Positions 44,226-55,666 of a DNA stretch of 64,000 nt are shown piece after piece (position 1 is the stretch's first letter; every line of letters begins with the position of its first letter). The DNA comes from Strobilurus pachycystidiatus (Eukaryota > Basidiomycota > Agaricomycetes > Agaricales > Physalacriaceae): positions 682,001 to 746,000 of the forward strand of contig JAHLMK010000020.1 in assembly GCA_019915135.1 (NCBI GenBank), given 5' to 3'. The notes beneath the pieces are model-generated. The model was given only the letters and a program-made list of their open reading frames with translations. It was not told the DNA's origin and ran no database searches. The position numbers were made by a program, and so were the translations under genes.

Positions 44226-47200
44226 ATGACCAGCCTGGCCGCCAACACATCGAGCAGCGCCGGAGCGCCTACAGCGGAAGTCAGCGAGGACATAGTGATG
44301 ACGGAGGGAGGAGAGGGAGGGATGGTGACTAACACCGAGAAAGTGGCCGACACCGAGTAAGTTCTGTTAGAACATGACGAAAAACCAAACAATAACGTGT
44401 CATCTTTAGGTCTTCCAAACTCTACACGCCGCCCGAGCTCACCACCGCCTTTCTTCAGGACTTGAAGGTGTATGCCAACAAGCAACATATGAAGAATTGG
44501 CTCCGAGGGGAACCACTCGAATGTCTCAAGTCACACGCTCTCGCCCGCTACACGGCTGCACGTAAAGCTGCCGACAATAACAGTTGCAAGGACATTGCCG
44601 ATGCCGCCGCCAATGACCTGTTGCAACGCTACGAATGGCGCCATCTCCTCCGAGCAGCCGATCCAGGCGAGCCAGCGTATTCATTCGCTCAGGACACTAT
44701 CCGCGACGAGGAGAAGGATTATTACGCTATGATTGTGTTGGCTACACGTAGCGTATGTCATCAATTCTACATCGTCAGACAAGTCAATAACTAGATCCCT
44801 CCAGGGCGTCGCAAATATGCTCAAAGGCCTAGCTGATATGCAGTTGAAGACAGGCGTGTCGACCGTCAAAAACAGCGCAAAAGGCCACGCCAAGGATCCG
44901 ATCGCTGTCCTCCTTGCGCGTGCACTCGGCGATGACGGAGGAGCTGTTCGTGGATCTCACGGGTTTCAGCTGTGGGCGGCGACGCAGCCTGAAATGTTGG
45001 AGGCCTGCAAAGTGGAGACGGCGAAGGTGGCGGCTAATGAGAGGAATGGTTTTCGCACGAAATATTGGGCGGACGAATTTGGCAAGCAGCCAGAGGACGT
45101 TCGAGCTGAGTACACTGCCAAGGCGGCGGCCAACATCAAAGCGGCGAAGGCGGCCCGCGACGCCCTCTTTCAGAAGGTGACAGTGGCATTACCACCGGCC
45201 GAGGCGCAAGAGTAAGTGTTTTCTCTTCTACCCTCATTCGTCGCTGATCACTGTCTTGTTAGGGTGATTGATCGTATGATGTCCGTCCTCCATCCTATTT
45301 GCGATGCCCTGTCTACTATGTCGGGGATGAATATCAGTCTCGCCGTCGGCGGAAATGAACCACGCAACGGAGGGCGTCCAAACGTTATGACGTGAGTTTA
45401 TCTTGCTCTTTCTTTTCTGTTTGAATTGTCGCTAACTGTCGTACGCGAATGAAGAATGCACTTTGGAAAGAGCAACGGCCCGGTCCCAATGACATTCGAC
45501 GCCGACCCGGTCTTGTACCCAGTCTGGGTGAATTCATTTTCCACATGGTGCTGGAATAACTCCAGTGAGTACTCTTTTCTGTTGTTCTCGTTCGAGCGTT
45601 GGCTCACCGTCCTGACCATGAAGGTCCGGAGATCGAAAAGGCTCGAGCCCTACCATCTTCGCTAGAACCGGAAGAAACTGCATTAGAACTTGGAGAACGT
45701 GCACCCGGTCTACGGATGCGTCAACTCATAGTGACGCCGGATGGCCCCGCTTACATCGTCAAGAATAACTCCGGTCATGGCGAGACTCCCATCCTCTTCG
45801 GCGACACGCAGTTCGCAACAGGCGCAAGTCAGGCTGGCTCGCAGTCAACTATGGCTCGGAAGAACAAGCGTGGCGCAGCGGCTGGTGGAAAACAGCGTGA
45901 ACCGCCGCACAAGAAGAGCAAAAAGTCCACCGCTGAAAGTGCCGCTGCTGGTGCAGCTGGAGGCTTGACGTTTGCTGGGGACGGTGGTAGCCGCGCCAAG
46001 ACTCGTCATCAGTTGCCAGCGACAAATCCTGACGTGGACCGCACCTTAGAGATGATCAGAGATACTTTGGCGGCGGCGACGCCGAGCGCCAAACCCAATT
46101 CGTCGATTCCATCTGTCTCAAACATCGTCCCTCTCCCTGACGTCGAGTCCGGGTTAATCCCTTTCGAAGACACGGATCCCGACATGGCAAACATCGACCC
46201 GCAACTTCTGTCGTTGGGATCCGTCGCGGCCGAGCGCAGCGACGATGCTACCTCCTCGAGCAGCAGCGTTGGTGACGACGACGACGACGCTGCCTTCTCC
46301 AGCAGAATTGTTGCTCCATGGACGGTGGGAGGCCCCAACGACGGACATGACATGCGTCGTCCAGTCCAGGTCAATCCGCCAGTGCCGACCTTTACCATGC
46401 TCATGACATCTCCGCGACGCCCCACGGCCACGGTCTTCTCCCCCCCTTGGCACAAAATTCCCCGATCAACGACGTTGAAGACCACGCCGCTTTCCGCTAC
46501 CGCCCCGACGAGTCTTGCTAGGCCCGTGAGTCCACGCGCGATCTCCCCGGTACCTGCTTTCGCAGCGTCGACATCCTCTAGCGACTCCTCCGATAACGAT
46601 GATGACAATGGGCCTGTCACTGCCCGGCCAAATGTCAAGGATGTCGTCTCGGGTGACGAAGATGTCGTTTCGGAGAGTGAAGGTCTGCCGCCCATCGCCT
46701 TGAACCTCCTTGAGAAGGAGGGTTGGCCGAACTGGTTCCGCGAGGCGAGGGAGTATTTGCTGTTCGATGGAGAGGCGGGAGATTGCTTGAAGGATGAGGC
46801 TTGGAAGGACCTTATCTTTGCTTGGACAGTCATGGAGGGACGGGATGGTTTCTGTAACGATCGCGCGGCTCTCCCTTCCACAAGTCGTCCTCCCGAGGTT
46901 GGACAGTGGATCAAATCGCGTCGATGTCCCGATTACACGTTCGTCAAGATCGAGGACTATGCGCCGTTCGTTGCGAAGTTCTGCAAATGGTGGAGTACCA
47001 TCCAGCCGTCTTGGAGAGGTGTTGCGGGGATCGACGTACCTTTGACGGCCAACAATTGCGCTATGGGATCTTGGGCGGGAGTTCGCAAGCCTGGGATCAA
47101 CGGCTACTACTCCGTGGTTGCCTGCTTGGCCTGGTGGGGTCGGAGTGTGGATCTGGTGACGGCAAAGAAACGCCATGCGGAGGCGAGAGAGGATTGGATG

Positions 47201-47254
47201 TCTGCCGTGCAGGATGCGACTTGGGTCTTTACGGCTGCCGGAAATTCCGCTTGA
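44226..47254 (+). CDS. Cargo protein with HMG-box-like segment and Trp-rich C-terminal domain (B copy)
   Basis: The model is join(44226..44356, 44410..44752, 44805..45211, 45263..45391, 45455..45564, 45624..47254), 916 aa. The HMG-like segment is in exon 3 (FRTKYWADEFGKQPEDVRAE with an Ala/Lys-rich helix). The 129-bp exon 4 (VIDRMMSVLHPICDALSTMS) matches the 129-bp exon of the A copy. A basic stretch (KKSKKS) and a Ser/Asp-rich middle precede the C-terminal domain with WWSTIQPSWRG, GINGYYSVVACLAWWGR and VQDATWVF. It is longer than the A copy mainly in the low-complexity middle. The acceptor of the last intron (45623) is the least certain. Confidence 0.78.
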
Positions 47255-48602
47255 ACGGGTTCTTTTTTGTCTCTTCTCTTTTCGTGTCGTTGTGTGTAGT
47301 CTTAGCAGTGATTCCCGAACGAACAAATAGTTTCAATAGCACTAAGTATCTTGTAGTTACATACCTCTCGAGACAGCTGTAGGTTGGGTAGCGTAGTATT
47401 GTATTTAAAGAATGATATGAAAATGTTTTGAGAATGAAAACGGCGTGTGGTTGGATTTCGGCCTCTGTCTATATGCGGACCCGCAGGAGAAATCACTTGT
47501 GAAGTGAACGAGTATGTCAGAGTCGGCGTAGGTTGGGTTAACGTGGCATAGCAAACATAGCACGTGTCCTCGGGAAGTTTGGGAATGAGTGGGTTTGATT
47601 TGGGGTATATAGTCATACATGTGAGGAGGCATAGTCGACGTAGGCCGGGGTCGTTCAGGAAAGTAGGCGCATATCCCAATAAGGGTGGCACAGGAGGTGC
47701 CGGTGGCGCCATGTCCTGATTAGGGTGAGTGCTGGATTGTTATTATGCCGGAAGCGTAAGCTTGTCTACTATAGTAAAAGAGGGCGCGAAGCTTAGCTAA
47801 GAAAAGGGTCGTTATATTTACTTAAGCAAAAGTTCGGCCATTGGATGAGGCCGAACCGGTCCGGGTGCTGTCAATGCCGACTCACCGGTTCAAGTCACAG
47901 CGATGCTATCCTCATATTGGACTCAACGGGTACGCCACGGGCCCGCCTCAATAAAGAGTCTACATGGGCACGCACTGAGATAAAGTGAGCAGTCTGTTTG
48001 AAGATGTCGGACTGTTATTGGAGCAATTCTACTTTTTGTATGTACTGTGGTCCGAGTCAATATTTGATCATTTGATTAGGTAGAAGACAACGCATGCCAA
48101 GAGCTGAAAGAGTATTGGTGCTTTACCGAGCTGGATTTGGATGGGTTCTGAGCAATATATCAACAATTTTTTCCCTGCGGGGCCTGGCGCGACCGGTCCG
48201 AGACCCGTGTTATGTGGCTGTGCATGACTGGCCATATTTGCCACCCCGTCCGGGTGCCTCACGGCACTCTAATTTGGCTAGAAATGGGTACATCGCCTGC
48301 CCAGAGACCTCTATCGTCATTCTGTGCACTGTTCCTGGAGTTGGTGTGACTGTGTTGCTGTTGGAGAATCAGAAAGAAGGTCACAGGCAACCTCAGCGTT
48401 TCTCGCCCCGCTACGTTGCTGAGCTTGGACCTTTCAGCGGTATAGCGCGTTGTGTGTCTAATCTGAGATTATCTTAATGTTTTTACCTGCCTACAAAGCT
48501 GTGGGTGCCGTGCCCGTCACATTCTGGATGGTCGTCCCGATTGGGAAGACCTAAAAAATATTTCGATCATTCTCATCATTTACTGAAACCCCAGTAATCA
48601 TA
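47255..48602. other. Spacer; expected right side of element B
   Basis: No gene is supported. An open frame at 48094-48477 (plus) has no recognisable domain. By analogy with element A the end of B should lie within about 1 kb of 47254, but I could not find an inverted partner for the left side. Confidence 0.4.
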
Positions 48603-48722
48603 ATGCGTTTCTATTTAACTTCTTTTGCCACTGCTGCACTCGTAACACTGGCACTTTTCTCGTTGTCTCTGGCGGTGCGGACCTTGCCAAAAGTGGGGAT
48701 CCAGCAGAGACGGTGCACATAA
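48603..48722 (+). pseudogene. Signal-peptide-bearing gene fragment
   Basis: The ATG at 48603 opens MRFYLTSFATAALVTLALFS, a good secretion signal, followed by LSLA. The frame ends after 39 residues. A neighbouring frame (GADLAKSGDPAETVHITDWF) continues to a GTAAG splice donor at about 48738, suggesting the first exon of a secreted protein broken by a frameshift. Family not recognised. Confidence 0.4.
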
Positions 48723-48749
48723 CTGACTGGTTCAATTATGTAAGCGTCT

Positions 48750-50099
48750 TGACTGCTTGGCACGCGTTCACCTTTCGCACCGTTCGGCCTAGTCTAGGAC
48801 TTGTTACAGGGTCTTGCATGTGAGACGGCAGGTCACACATCGCGAAATCGTGTTGAGACTTATTTGCGTATCCAGGGTCTGCCGCGAAGCCGAGGGTAAG
48901 GAGCATCCTTCAGGACGCACAAGGCTCCCGGAGTAGCTACAAAATCCCCGCTGGTGTCCAGGATCCAGCCCATCTGGTTTTGAGAAGTTCAAGTGCGCCT
49001 AAAAAGCCAGAGGCCGCGGGATCTCATTGAGGGCATCTTGGAGCCGAGAACGGCAACACCCTGAATGTCCAAATAAACAAGGAGATGCGCAAATGGTGAC
49101 AGGCAGTTTCCTTGCGTTAAGCATAGGACTCTCCCAAGCGTCGAAATAAGGAAATTCTGTGATCCGGGTAGTACGGCAAGCAATGCCGGGCCATGCCAGC
49201 TAAGATCGAGCCCGTATGAGGTAATAGCCCCTAGCAAGGACAGACAACAACGGTTCGGCTGCTGTTGGCCACTTAATTTCTGCCATGGCATGGCTCGGTT
49301 CAACCACATACATTCCTAATGACAATGACCACCCGCCCAATACCACGAGAAGACGGATATACCGCTCTGCCTGCGCATTTTTCGACCTACCTACATTCTC
49401 TTGCTGCTTTGGTGGCTCCTTTCCCTACTCCCATGTCTCAGAATGACGGAATTGTACAGCTGGAACACACACAATAAACTCCGGGGCGTCAGACCAGCCT
49501 CAAATACCGTGCCGCCACTACCATTCCTCCGCGGAACACTTTGAACACCACTGGCAGTGCATCATCTGCTGTAGTAAACAAATACTCCAGGCAAAAGCAT
49601 GTGAGCAAATGGGGGCAAAGCCGCCATTTGGCGAGCGTGCTTGAGCGGATGTTCTGCAGCTGACATTCAAGCGTGGACCCTCCAACTCGGAAATCCTGTG
49701 TTTTATCATCTTCAAGACTGTTTGTTCAGACAACTAGGAACTCTGTACTTGAAGTGAGTAGTGTAGTAGTACAACCATGAGTAAGGATAAGGCCCTCAAA
49801 GACCCCTAGTTTCATATGCAAACAGCTGTAAGGGGGGCCCTCATAGGCGTGCCTCGGACTTTGAATATCACGATGGCTGTCAAGGCAGCAGGAGACCGAA
49901 GTCCCTTGAGATCTCAATCCATCTGCTTTTGGGACGCCCATCATTCTTCCCTACCACTGACATCGTTGCACAATGTCATTCAGCCAGGAATCCTTCAATG
50001 CTTTGATCAGTGATAGGACGTCGATGTCATACTTACCAAAAAAAATTTGACAGCCCAAACTCATTGACGGGGAGTGGAGACCGAGAATGGAATACAGAA
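48750..50099. other. Degenerate region without supported gene
   Basis: Several frames of 60-110 codons exist on the minus strand, but none carries motifs and none joins by splice signals into a longer model. Confidence 0.35.
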
Positions 50100-50129
50100 A
50101 GTTACATAATTGTACAGCTTGGACGTGTC

Positions 50130-51238
50130 GTCGAATATACTTGTGAGGTATCTTTCCTTGCCGCACAGCAGGGCCGGCTACACAGATAGATGATTGTCAA
50201 TAACACATTTCCAAATTGTATGAGAAGACACTCACGAGCGACGTATCCAGCATACCCCGCTGGCTGGGAGTAGATGTCTAGGAAGTAAAACCATGATCAG
50301 CACGAAATTCTGCGTCTCATTCGTGAAGGACGTACTAGTACAAAATGCCAGATTCATTTCCCGTATACACACCGGGGATGGATACGGTCAACGATGGGGT
50401 ACCACTGTCACCGAAGTTGATGATATTCAACTAGGCGCATCCGAGATAGAACTGCGCTCCGCCACTGAAGCTGCTGGCCGAATGGAGCGCGATGTGTTCG
50501 CCGCGGAGGAGGGACTGGCTGTTCACTGAGTACGATTCCGAGTCAGCGCCCAACAAGGAAAAAAAAAACAAAGATTGAATTGACGTACCCACTGGGCAGG
50601 TTCTTCGGGACGGTAAACGTGAACTGGGTCATGCCTAGACAACTTGAAACTATGAATATGGCTGTTCATCAAATTAGAACAGGATCACCTACTTTCAGAT
50701 GGGAAGACAAATTCAGTACTTGCGGGATACGTCGGGGCGAGCTCTCATATCTTGAACCATGTCTGGCTGGTGCCAGCACTAGTCGAGTTGGCGCTGGGTA
50801 AAGCTGGTGATATGTATGCAGAGAAGTACTGATTGACCCAAGGAAACGTTAGAGCGGACAGAATCACGAAATATGATACATACACCAGGATGGAAGATGG
50901 CATTGTTGGCCTTGAAGCCAATGGTAGAGCCAGCTTAGTCGCGATAAGCAGACATGCTGTCGAGTTCGTTGCAGCAAATGGACGTCGGTGACCTATCAAT
51001 ATATTACTTGTTGAAAACTCTGAAATTAGCGACACAAAAGCGTACAGGTCCATTGCTGTAATGTCTGCAGTTACGAGGACGTATTGCCAATACGCAGCGG
51101 TCGCGCCATTGTCGGTCAGGTCTGGGTGTCTAGAAACGTAGAGAAAGTTTAGTACATGCGGAGAGACCCTGAAGAGTGAGACGGACAGTGAGCTAGAGCA
51201 GCCGAGAGGACGGCGAAGATGAGAGGGTAGTACAACAT
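50130..51238 (-). pseudogene. AA9 lytic polysaccharide monooxygenase, decayed
   Basis: AA9 enzymes are secreted copper oxidases that cleave cellulose. The ATG at 51238 opens signal peptide MLYYPLIFAVLSAALA followed by His, the expected copper-binding N-terminal residue. Further matches in order: PDLTDNGATAAYWQYV, AGSTIGFKANNAIFHP, SAGTSQTWFKI, FTFTVPKNLPSG, RGEHIALHSASSFSGGAQFY, GTPSLTVSIPGVY and APGPAVR. In-frame stops interrupt it: TAA before AGSTIGF, TGA after WFKI where Trp or Tyr is usual, and TAG replacing the Gln after FYLGCA. The exon 1-2 junction is also out of frame. It is a wood-decay gene that has died. Confidence 0.82.
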
Positions 51239-51239
51239 T

Positions 51240-51960
51240 GCGTTCGCTCGACTTGGTAAACTCCAATACATTTGCGGTATATATCCGTGGCGGAATATTC
51301 ATGGTCGAAATAAAGTACGCAACGAGGGATATAACCAAGAGGTCTAAAATGTCAATGTAAGCAGCAAGCAAGGAACGGTACCAGGAAGAGTCGCGCCTGA
51401 TATAACTTTCGGAAATGAAGCAGGGCACGGAAATCATTGAAAGCAGTGATTACGATGGGAGAGTGGATTGATTCTGGGTGTTTCAGTATATGAGGATCTG
51501 CGCGTGGGTAATGAGCCAAACTGCTCGCTATAGCACTGGAGAGATGCCACTCACGGAAACATCTCGTGGCAATGGTGTCAGCCGAGTTGATGTACCATGA
51601 TTCATCCACGAGATTACGGGCACCTCATATGGTGCTTGTATTACGATTGTCAGTTCGGCTTGGCAATTCAAGGACCATGGAATGACCGACTCTACTAGCA
51701 GTCACGCCTATGATTCGTTCCACTTCGAAAGACGAAAAACTGCAAAACTAATGGGCTTCGCTTCCAGAAGCCATCGTATATGAAGAAACCTTGACGTTGC
51801 GACAACAGAACTGGGCAGTGACTCGGAGGGAGAAAGACGCGGAACAGGTTGCCAGAACCCATGACATAGGCGGTACGCGTTCGTCCAGCAAGGCAGGATG
51901 GCAAAGCTCGAAACCCTAACCCAAAATATACTAACAGGAATGACAAGCAGCGACAAACCC
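51240..51960. other. Spacer upstream of the AA9 pseudogene
   Basis: No gene or repeat is supported in this stretch. Confidence 0.4.
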
Positions 51961-52309
51961 AGACTCCTTCCCATTCGCTATAACACCTAGCAAAGTCACC
52001 TTGAATCCTAGAGCGAGATACTCAAACATAAATGATAATATGAACTTGAAATGAATATTGTTATTGTCATGATTCGAACCCTCGTCTGATCACACTGGGT
52101 GAGGATTTCGCATTTTTCCCGCAAAAAACGCCGTGAAAAAACCTCTGTCTTTTTCAGCACTTTTCCAGCAAAAAAACTTCAAGATATTTCATTGAGTTTT
52201 CATAGACTTTTTCACTGTAAATACATGTGAAAATGATGCTGTAAAATACCGTAATAAATGCAACTAGTTAGTATCAAAAGTTTCACTATTTTTTACGCCC
52301 GGGAATCAA

Positions 52310-52974
52310 TAGGGTTTTAAAGTCCAGTCCATGTGGACCGGTAAGACCGGTGGACCGGACCGGACTGGACCGGTCACATGACCAGTCCAATATGGACCGG
52401 TCTTACCAGTCCTACCAGTCCCGGTCCTAGGTCCAGAGCTCAACCCAGATTTATTAGGACTGGTAAAGACTGGTCTAGGACCGGTTTGGACCGGTCTATT
52501 CAGGGTTCAGTTAGGACTAGTCAAATATTCCTCAAAAGGGTCGTTATATATAAGTTCATGGTAAACTTACCTTGACTTAATTGATCCAATGGTAAACTTA
52601 CCCTCATTGAGGCGTTCTTATGGTAAACTTTCCATGACTTATATACACATATGATACATTTAGCTGCACATACTCTCTCACATTCAGATAAGTGTGGCCA
52701 AAACATATTATACAAGCCTAACTAGTCATTAACTTGACTGTCATATACTATCTGATCCATATGGTAAACTTATATGATGGTAAACTTACCAAAAAAATTA
52801 CAAAAATGTAAGTTTGAGCTTGTCCTAAACCGGACTGATTAGGACCGGTTTTTGTGGTCCTAACCAGTCCAGTCCTAGGTCCAGCCAGATTTAAGAATTT
52901 GGTGGACCGGTCCGGTCCCCAGTCCATGACCTCAGAGGTCAAAAGACCGGACCGGACCGGACTTTTGAACCCTA
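52310..52974. mobile_element. hAT-like element, second copy
   Basis: It begins TAGGGTTTTAAAG, ends CTTTTGAACCCTA, and has GGAATCAA duplicated at 52302-52309 and 52975-52982. It matches the element in pol at 4939-7037 without the CACTA-like insertion, and so fixes the boundaries of both. Confidence 0.88.
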
Positions 52975-53635
52975 GGAATCAACATGAAAAAGTTAAAATT
53001 TGAAAATTGAATGTTTCATACAAGTTTAACATGAAAATGATGGTGAAAGTACACGTAAAATAAAGAATAGAACTATCAAAGTGTGGGTTTGGATTTTCCA
53101 TCAAAATTTTCATGCACCTTTTCACAAAACTTTTATATGGCATTTATAGGTAAACATCATAAAGATTTTCAGAGATCAAATTATAATGAAAAAGTCAAAG
53201 ATTTTGACATACAGATTATTCACAGATGTTTTCACCCTAACTGGGTGAAAAAGAATGTATAAGTTCTGTGAAAAAACAACAAGAATTAGCAGGTGTAAAG
53301 AATATAGAGTTTTGATGAAAACTTTGAAACCTACTTTTGCGTAATGAGTAATGAATAGCTTGTGTGCATGTCTCTTTGACAACTCTGTCATTGTTACACC
53401 CTCTTCTCAGGGAAGAACTTTATGTGCTACATTTGAGACAAGATCTGCAAATGAGCGCAATGTCGTAGGCCGAGGCTCCCAAAGTATTGCCTCTATTAGC
53501 GATACAGAGGTGTAACTTTTCATACACAATTAGGCAAGCACATCCCAGTATATGTGTGTTGTGCCTGCAAAAAAGCAACATCTGGGACACAGGAGCATAT
53601 CCGTGTGCACGAGTCCTTGACAAGGAACAAGGTTC

Positions 53636-53973
53636 AATGTTATCAAAACTTAGCGGGAATTTACATAGTGTTAGCGGGGATTGACGGCGACTTGACGGAT
53701 GTTATCCAAACTTAGCAAGGGTTGACGAGAGGAAGTCCAATGTTAGCAAAACTTGGGGGGAATTCACATAGTGTTAGCGTGGATTGACGGTGACTTGACG
53801 GATGTCATCCAAACTTAGCAAGAGTTGACGAGCCGAGGTCCAATGTTAGCGCAACTTGGCGGGAATTCACATAGTGTTAGCGGGGACTGACGGCGACTTG
53901 ACGGATGTTATCCAAACTTAGCAAGGGTTGACGAGAGGAAGTCCAATGTTAGCGAAACTTGGGGGAATTCACA
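53636..53973 (+). repeat. Tandem repeat of about 103 bp
   Basis: CATAGTGTTAGCG recurs at about 53664, 53766 and 53870, each followed by GATTGACGGCGACTTGACGG and ATCCAAACTTAGCAAG. Related inverted units occur at 55667-55990 in the other arm. Confidence 0.7.
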
Positions 53974-55666
53974 TGTTACGACCTGATCCCGCCGTGACAA
54001 GGACTCGCTCACGATGGCGCGTCTCTACGCTCCAACCGTGGCTTTCCTGCGGGCACAACACGCATATCTCCGGGGCGCATCCGTCCGGTCGCTTGGGAGG
54101 GATCGCGGAGAACCTCGACGGATGCTCCTCCGTATCGCCCAGAGAGTGAACACCCAGGAGACCCCGTCTCCTGGTGTCGCGCGATTCATCGGACCCGGTC
54201 CGAGATGTGGCACATTGGGATCCTTCGTTCGAGGAGTGGGGGGCGATACTGGAGTTACCGAGGGAGGGCATGGGGGGGGAGCCCTTGCTCAGAGGGAGTC
54301 AGAGTATCCGGCAAGAAAATGCGGAAGGAAACTTGATAAGGACGAAGTCTGGCTATCTACTACAAAGAGCGTCTGTATTTATACGTCGACCTCTTGATGA
54401 ATAACTCTTCTTCTCGAAGGTTCCGTAGCGTACCACGTACATCCTCGTATTGTGCTGGACTGGTCGTACTGTAGGGACCCTTGATGGTTGCACGTCTGTC
54501 TCGCCAGAGACTGTAGTACCGTAGGAACCTAATTCCAAGGTATGAGGCTGAGGGCTCCCCACCGGTCCTGGTCCCAGGTGTGGCGTCGGGGAGCCTTCTC
54601 TCGTCGGAGTCAACGACGTAGGCGGAGGTATCGACGGGAGACATGTGGATGAGTCCTACCACAGAGAGCTCAGAGTGCCCAACGGAGTTGTATGGGGGAA
54701 AACTGGTTAAGGACGAAGTCTGAGTAGCTAGTACAGCGCTGTCTCTGTATTTATACTAATCCCATGCTTGCTCATCGTTCCTAGAGATGTCCACGAATAT
54801 ATATTCGAGTATATTCTTATTCATGCGCACGAATAATCCCCCCTCCAAGGGTCATAATTGTTATTCATGAATATACTCTTAATCTTATTCGTCAACTTAA
54901 TCTTCACTGCGAATATTTTGCTTTTATTCATGAATATTCACGAATATACAAGTATAATCATCTCAATGTCACTCAAGATCATAGTTAAAGTTATTGAATG
55001 ACCTATAAATCATTCAAACAACATCTAAATTTATCATAAACTTGTCTTTAGTACTGAGAATTCAGTATTGTCAGACACTCATGAATGAGTTGAGGATTAT
55101 GTGAACTTAAAGGTTCATATTCTATATTCGTCAACTTATTCTTATTCACGAATATAATATATTTGTCATATTCATATTCATGAATAAGATTAAGAATATA
55201 TTCATGAATATTCTCCTTTACTCCTTATTCGTGGTCATGTCTAATCGTTCCTCTTCTCGAAGCTTCTACCACATACTCCCGATGCGTCGGGAGTGGTCCG
55301 ACGCTGCGGATGACGGAGATCTTGACATCCCGATGACCGCCCGACAGATTGATGGCCGCCCATTGATCGGGAAGGCGGGTTTGGTCGGGTACCGACTCCC
55401 GCCTGACTCACGCGGCCTAAGTATATTCCCGGGGTGTCTTACACCATATGTGCTCGCTCCAAAGTGTATCCAGGAGGGCGGGAAGCCCGACAAGGGCGGG
55501 ACTTCATGATCCCAGTTCTGTCGCCATAAGGGATCGAACTCTCAACCCCTTGATATACCTCTCGGCATCTTCCGGTGTGGCGCTGGTTCGCGTAGCCGTA
55601 GCATCAGGACACTAAAGTGTGACCACAGTGGAGGGCCTTGGGTTACGGTGAGGCCACATCATGACA
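53974..55666 (-). repeat. Mosaic solo LTR related to the 850-bp LTR
   Basis: The ends match the reverse complement of the 850-bp LTR (TGTTACGACCTG at left, ACATCATGACA at right). From about 54420 it follows that LTR closely. From 53990 to 54419 it follows a diverged version and then jumps back near CTTCTTCTCGAAG, as if two LTR subfamilies recombined. A hAT MITE interrupts it at 54782. No 5-bp duplication flanks it. Confidence 0.65.
54782..55243. mobile_element. AT-rich hAT MITE
   Basis: Ends TAGAGATGTCCACGAATA and TATTCGTGGTCATGTCTA, with ATCGTTCC duplicated at 54774-54781 and 55244-55251. The interior is rich in ATTCATGAATA palindromes and non-coding. Confidence 0.88.

Larger units (their letters stand above)
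10264..47254 (-). mobile_element. Large KDZ transposon 'B' (inferred, interrupted)
   Basis: The span runs from the stop of the KDZ transposase C-terminal half (10264) to the stop of the HMG-like gene (47254). On the minus strand its order is HMG-like gene, RNase H1-N gene, basic gene, two unrecognised genes, KDZ transposase. The ends and the head-to-head pair match element A in order and relative orientation. Removing element A, the Gypsy at 31254-37238 and the LTR element at 37918-42326 leaves about 13 kb, close to A's 13.8 kb. Terminal repeats of B were not found, so treating it as one element is an inference. Confidence 0.5.

Noticed and set aside
12026..47254. TET/JBP dioxygenase gene linked to the KDZ elements
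   Set aside because: Such genes are known near KDZ transposons in mushrooms, so I looked for them. No candidate frame with a convincing oxygenase motif was found on either strand.
48094..48477. Plus-strand frame of 127 codons
   Set aside because: No motif, splice partner or homologous pattern that I recognise.
50745..51437. 230-codon minus frame as one membrane protein
   Set aside because: Parts of it match AA9 motifs in pieces, while the hydrophobic parts correspond to introns or other frames. It is a mosaic of the AA9 pseudogene.
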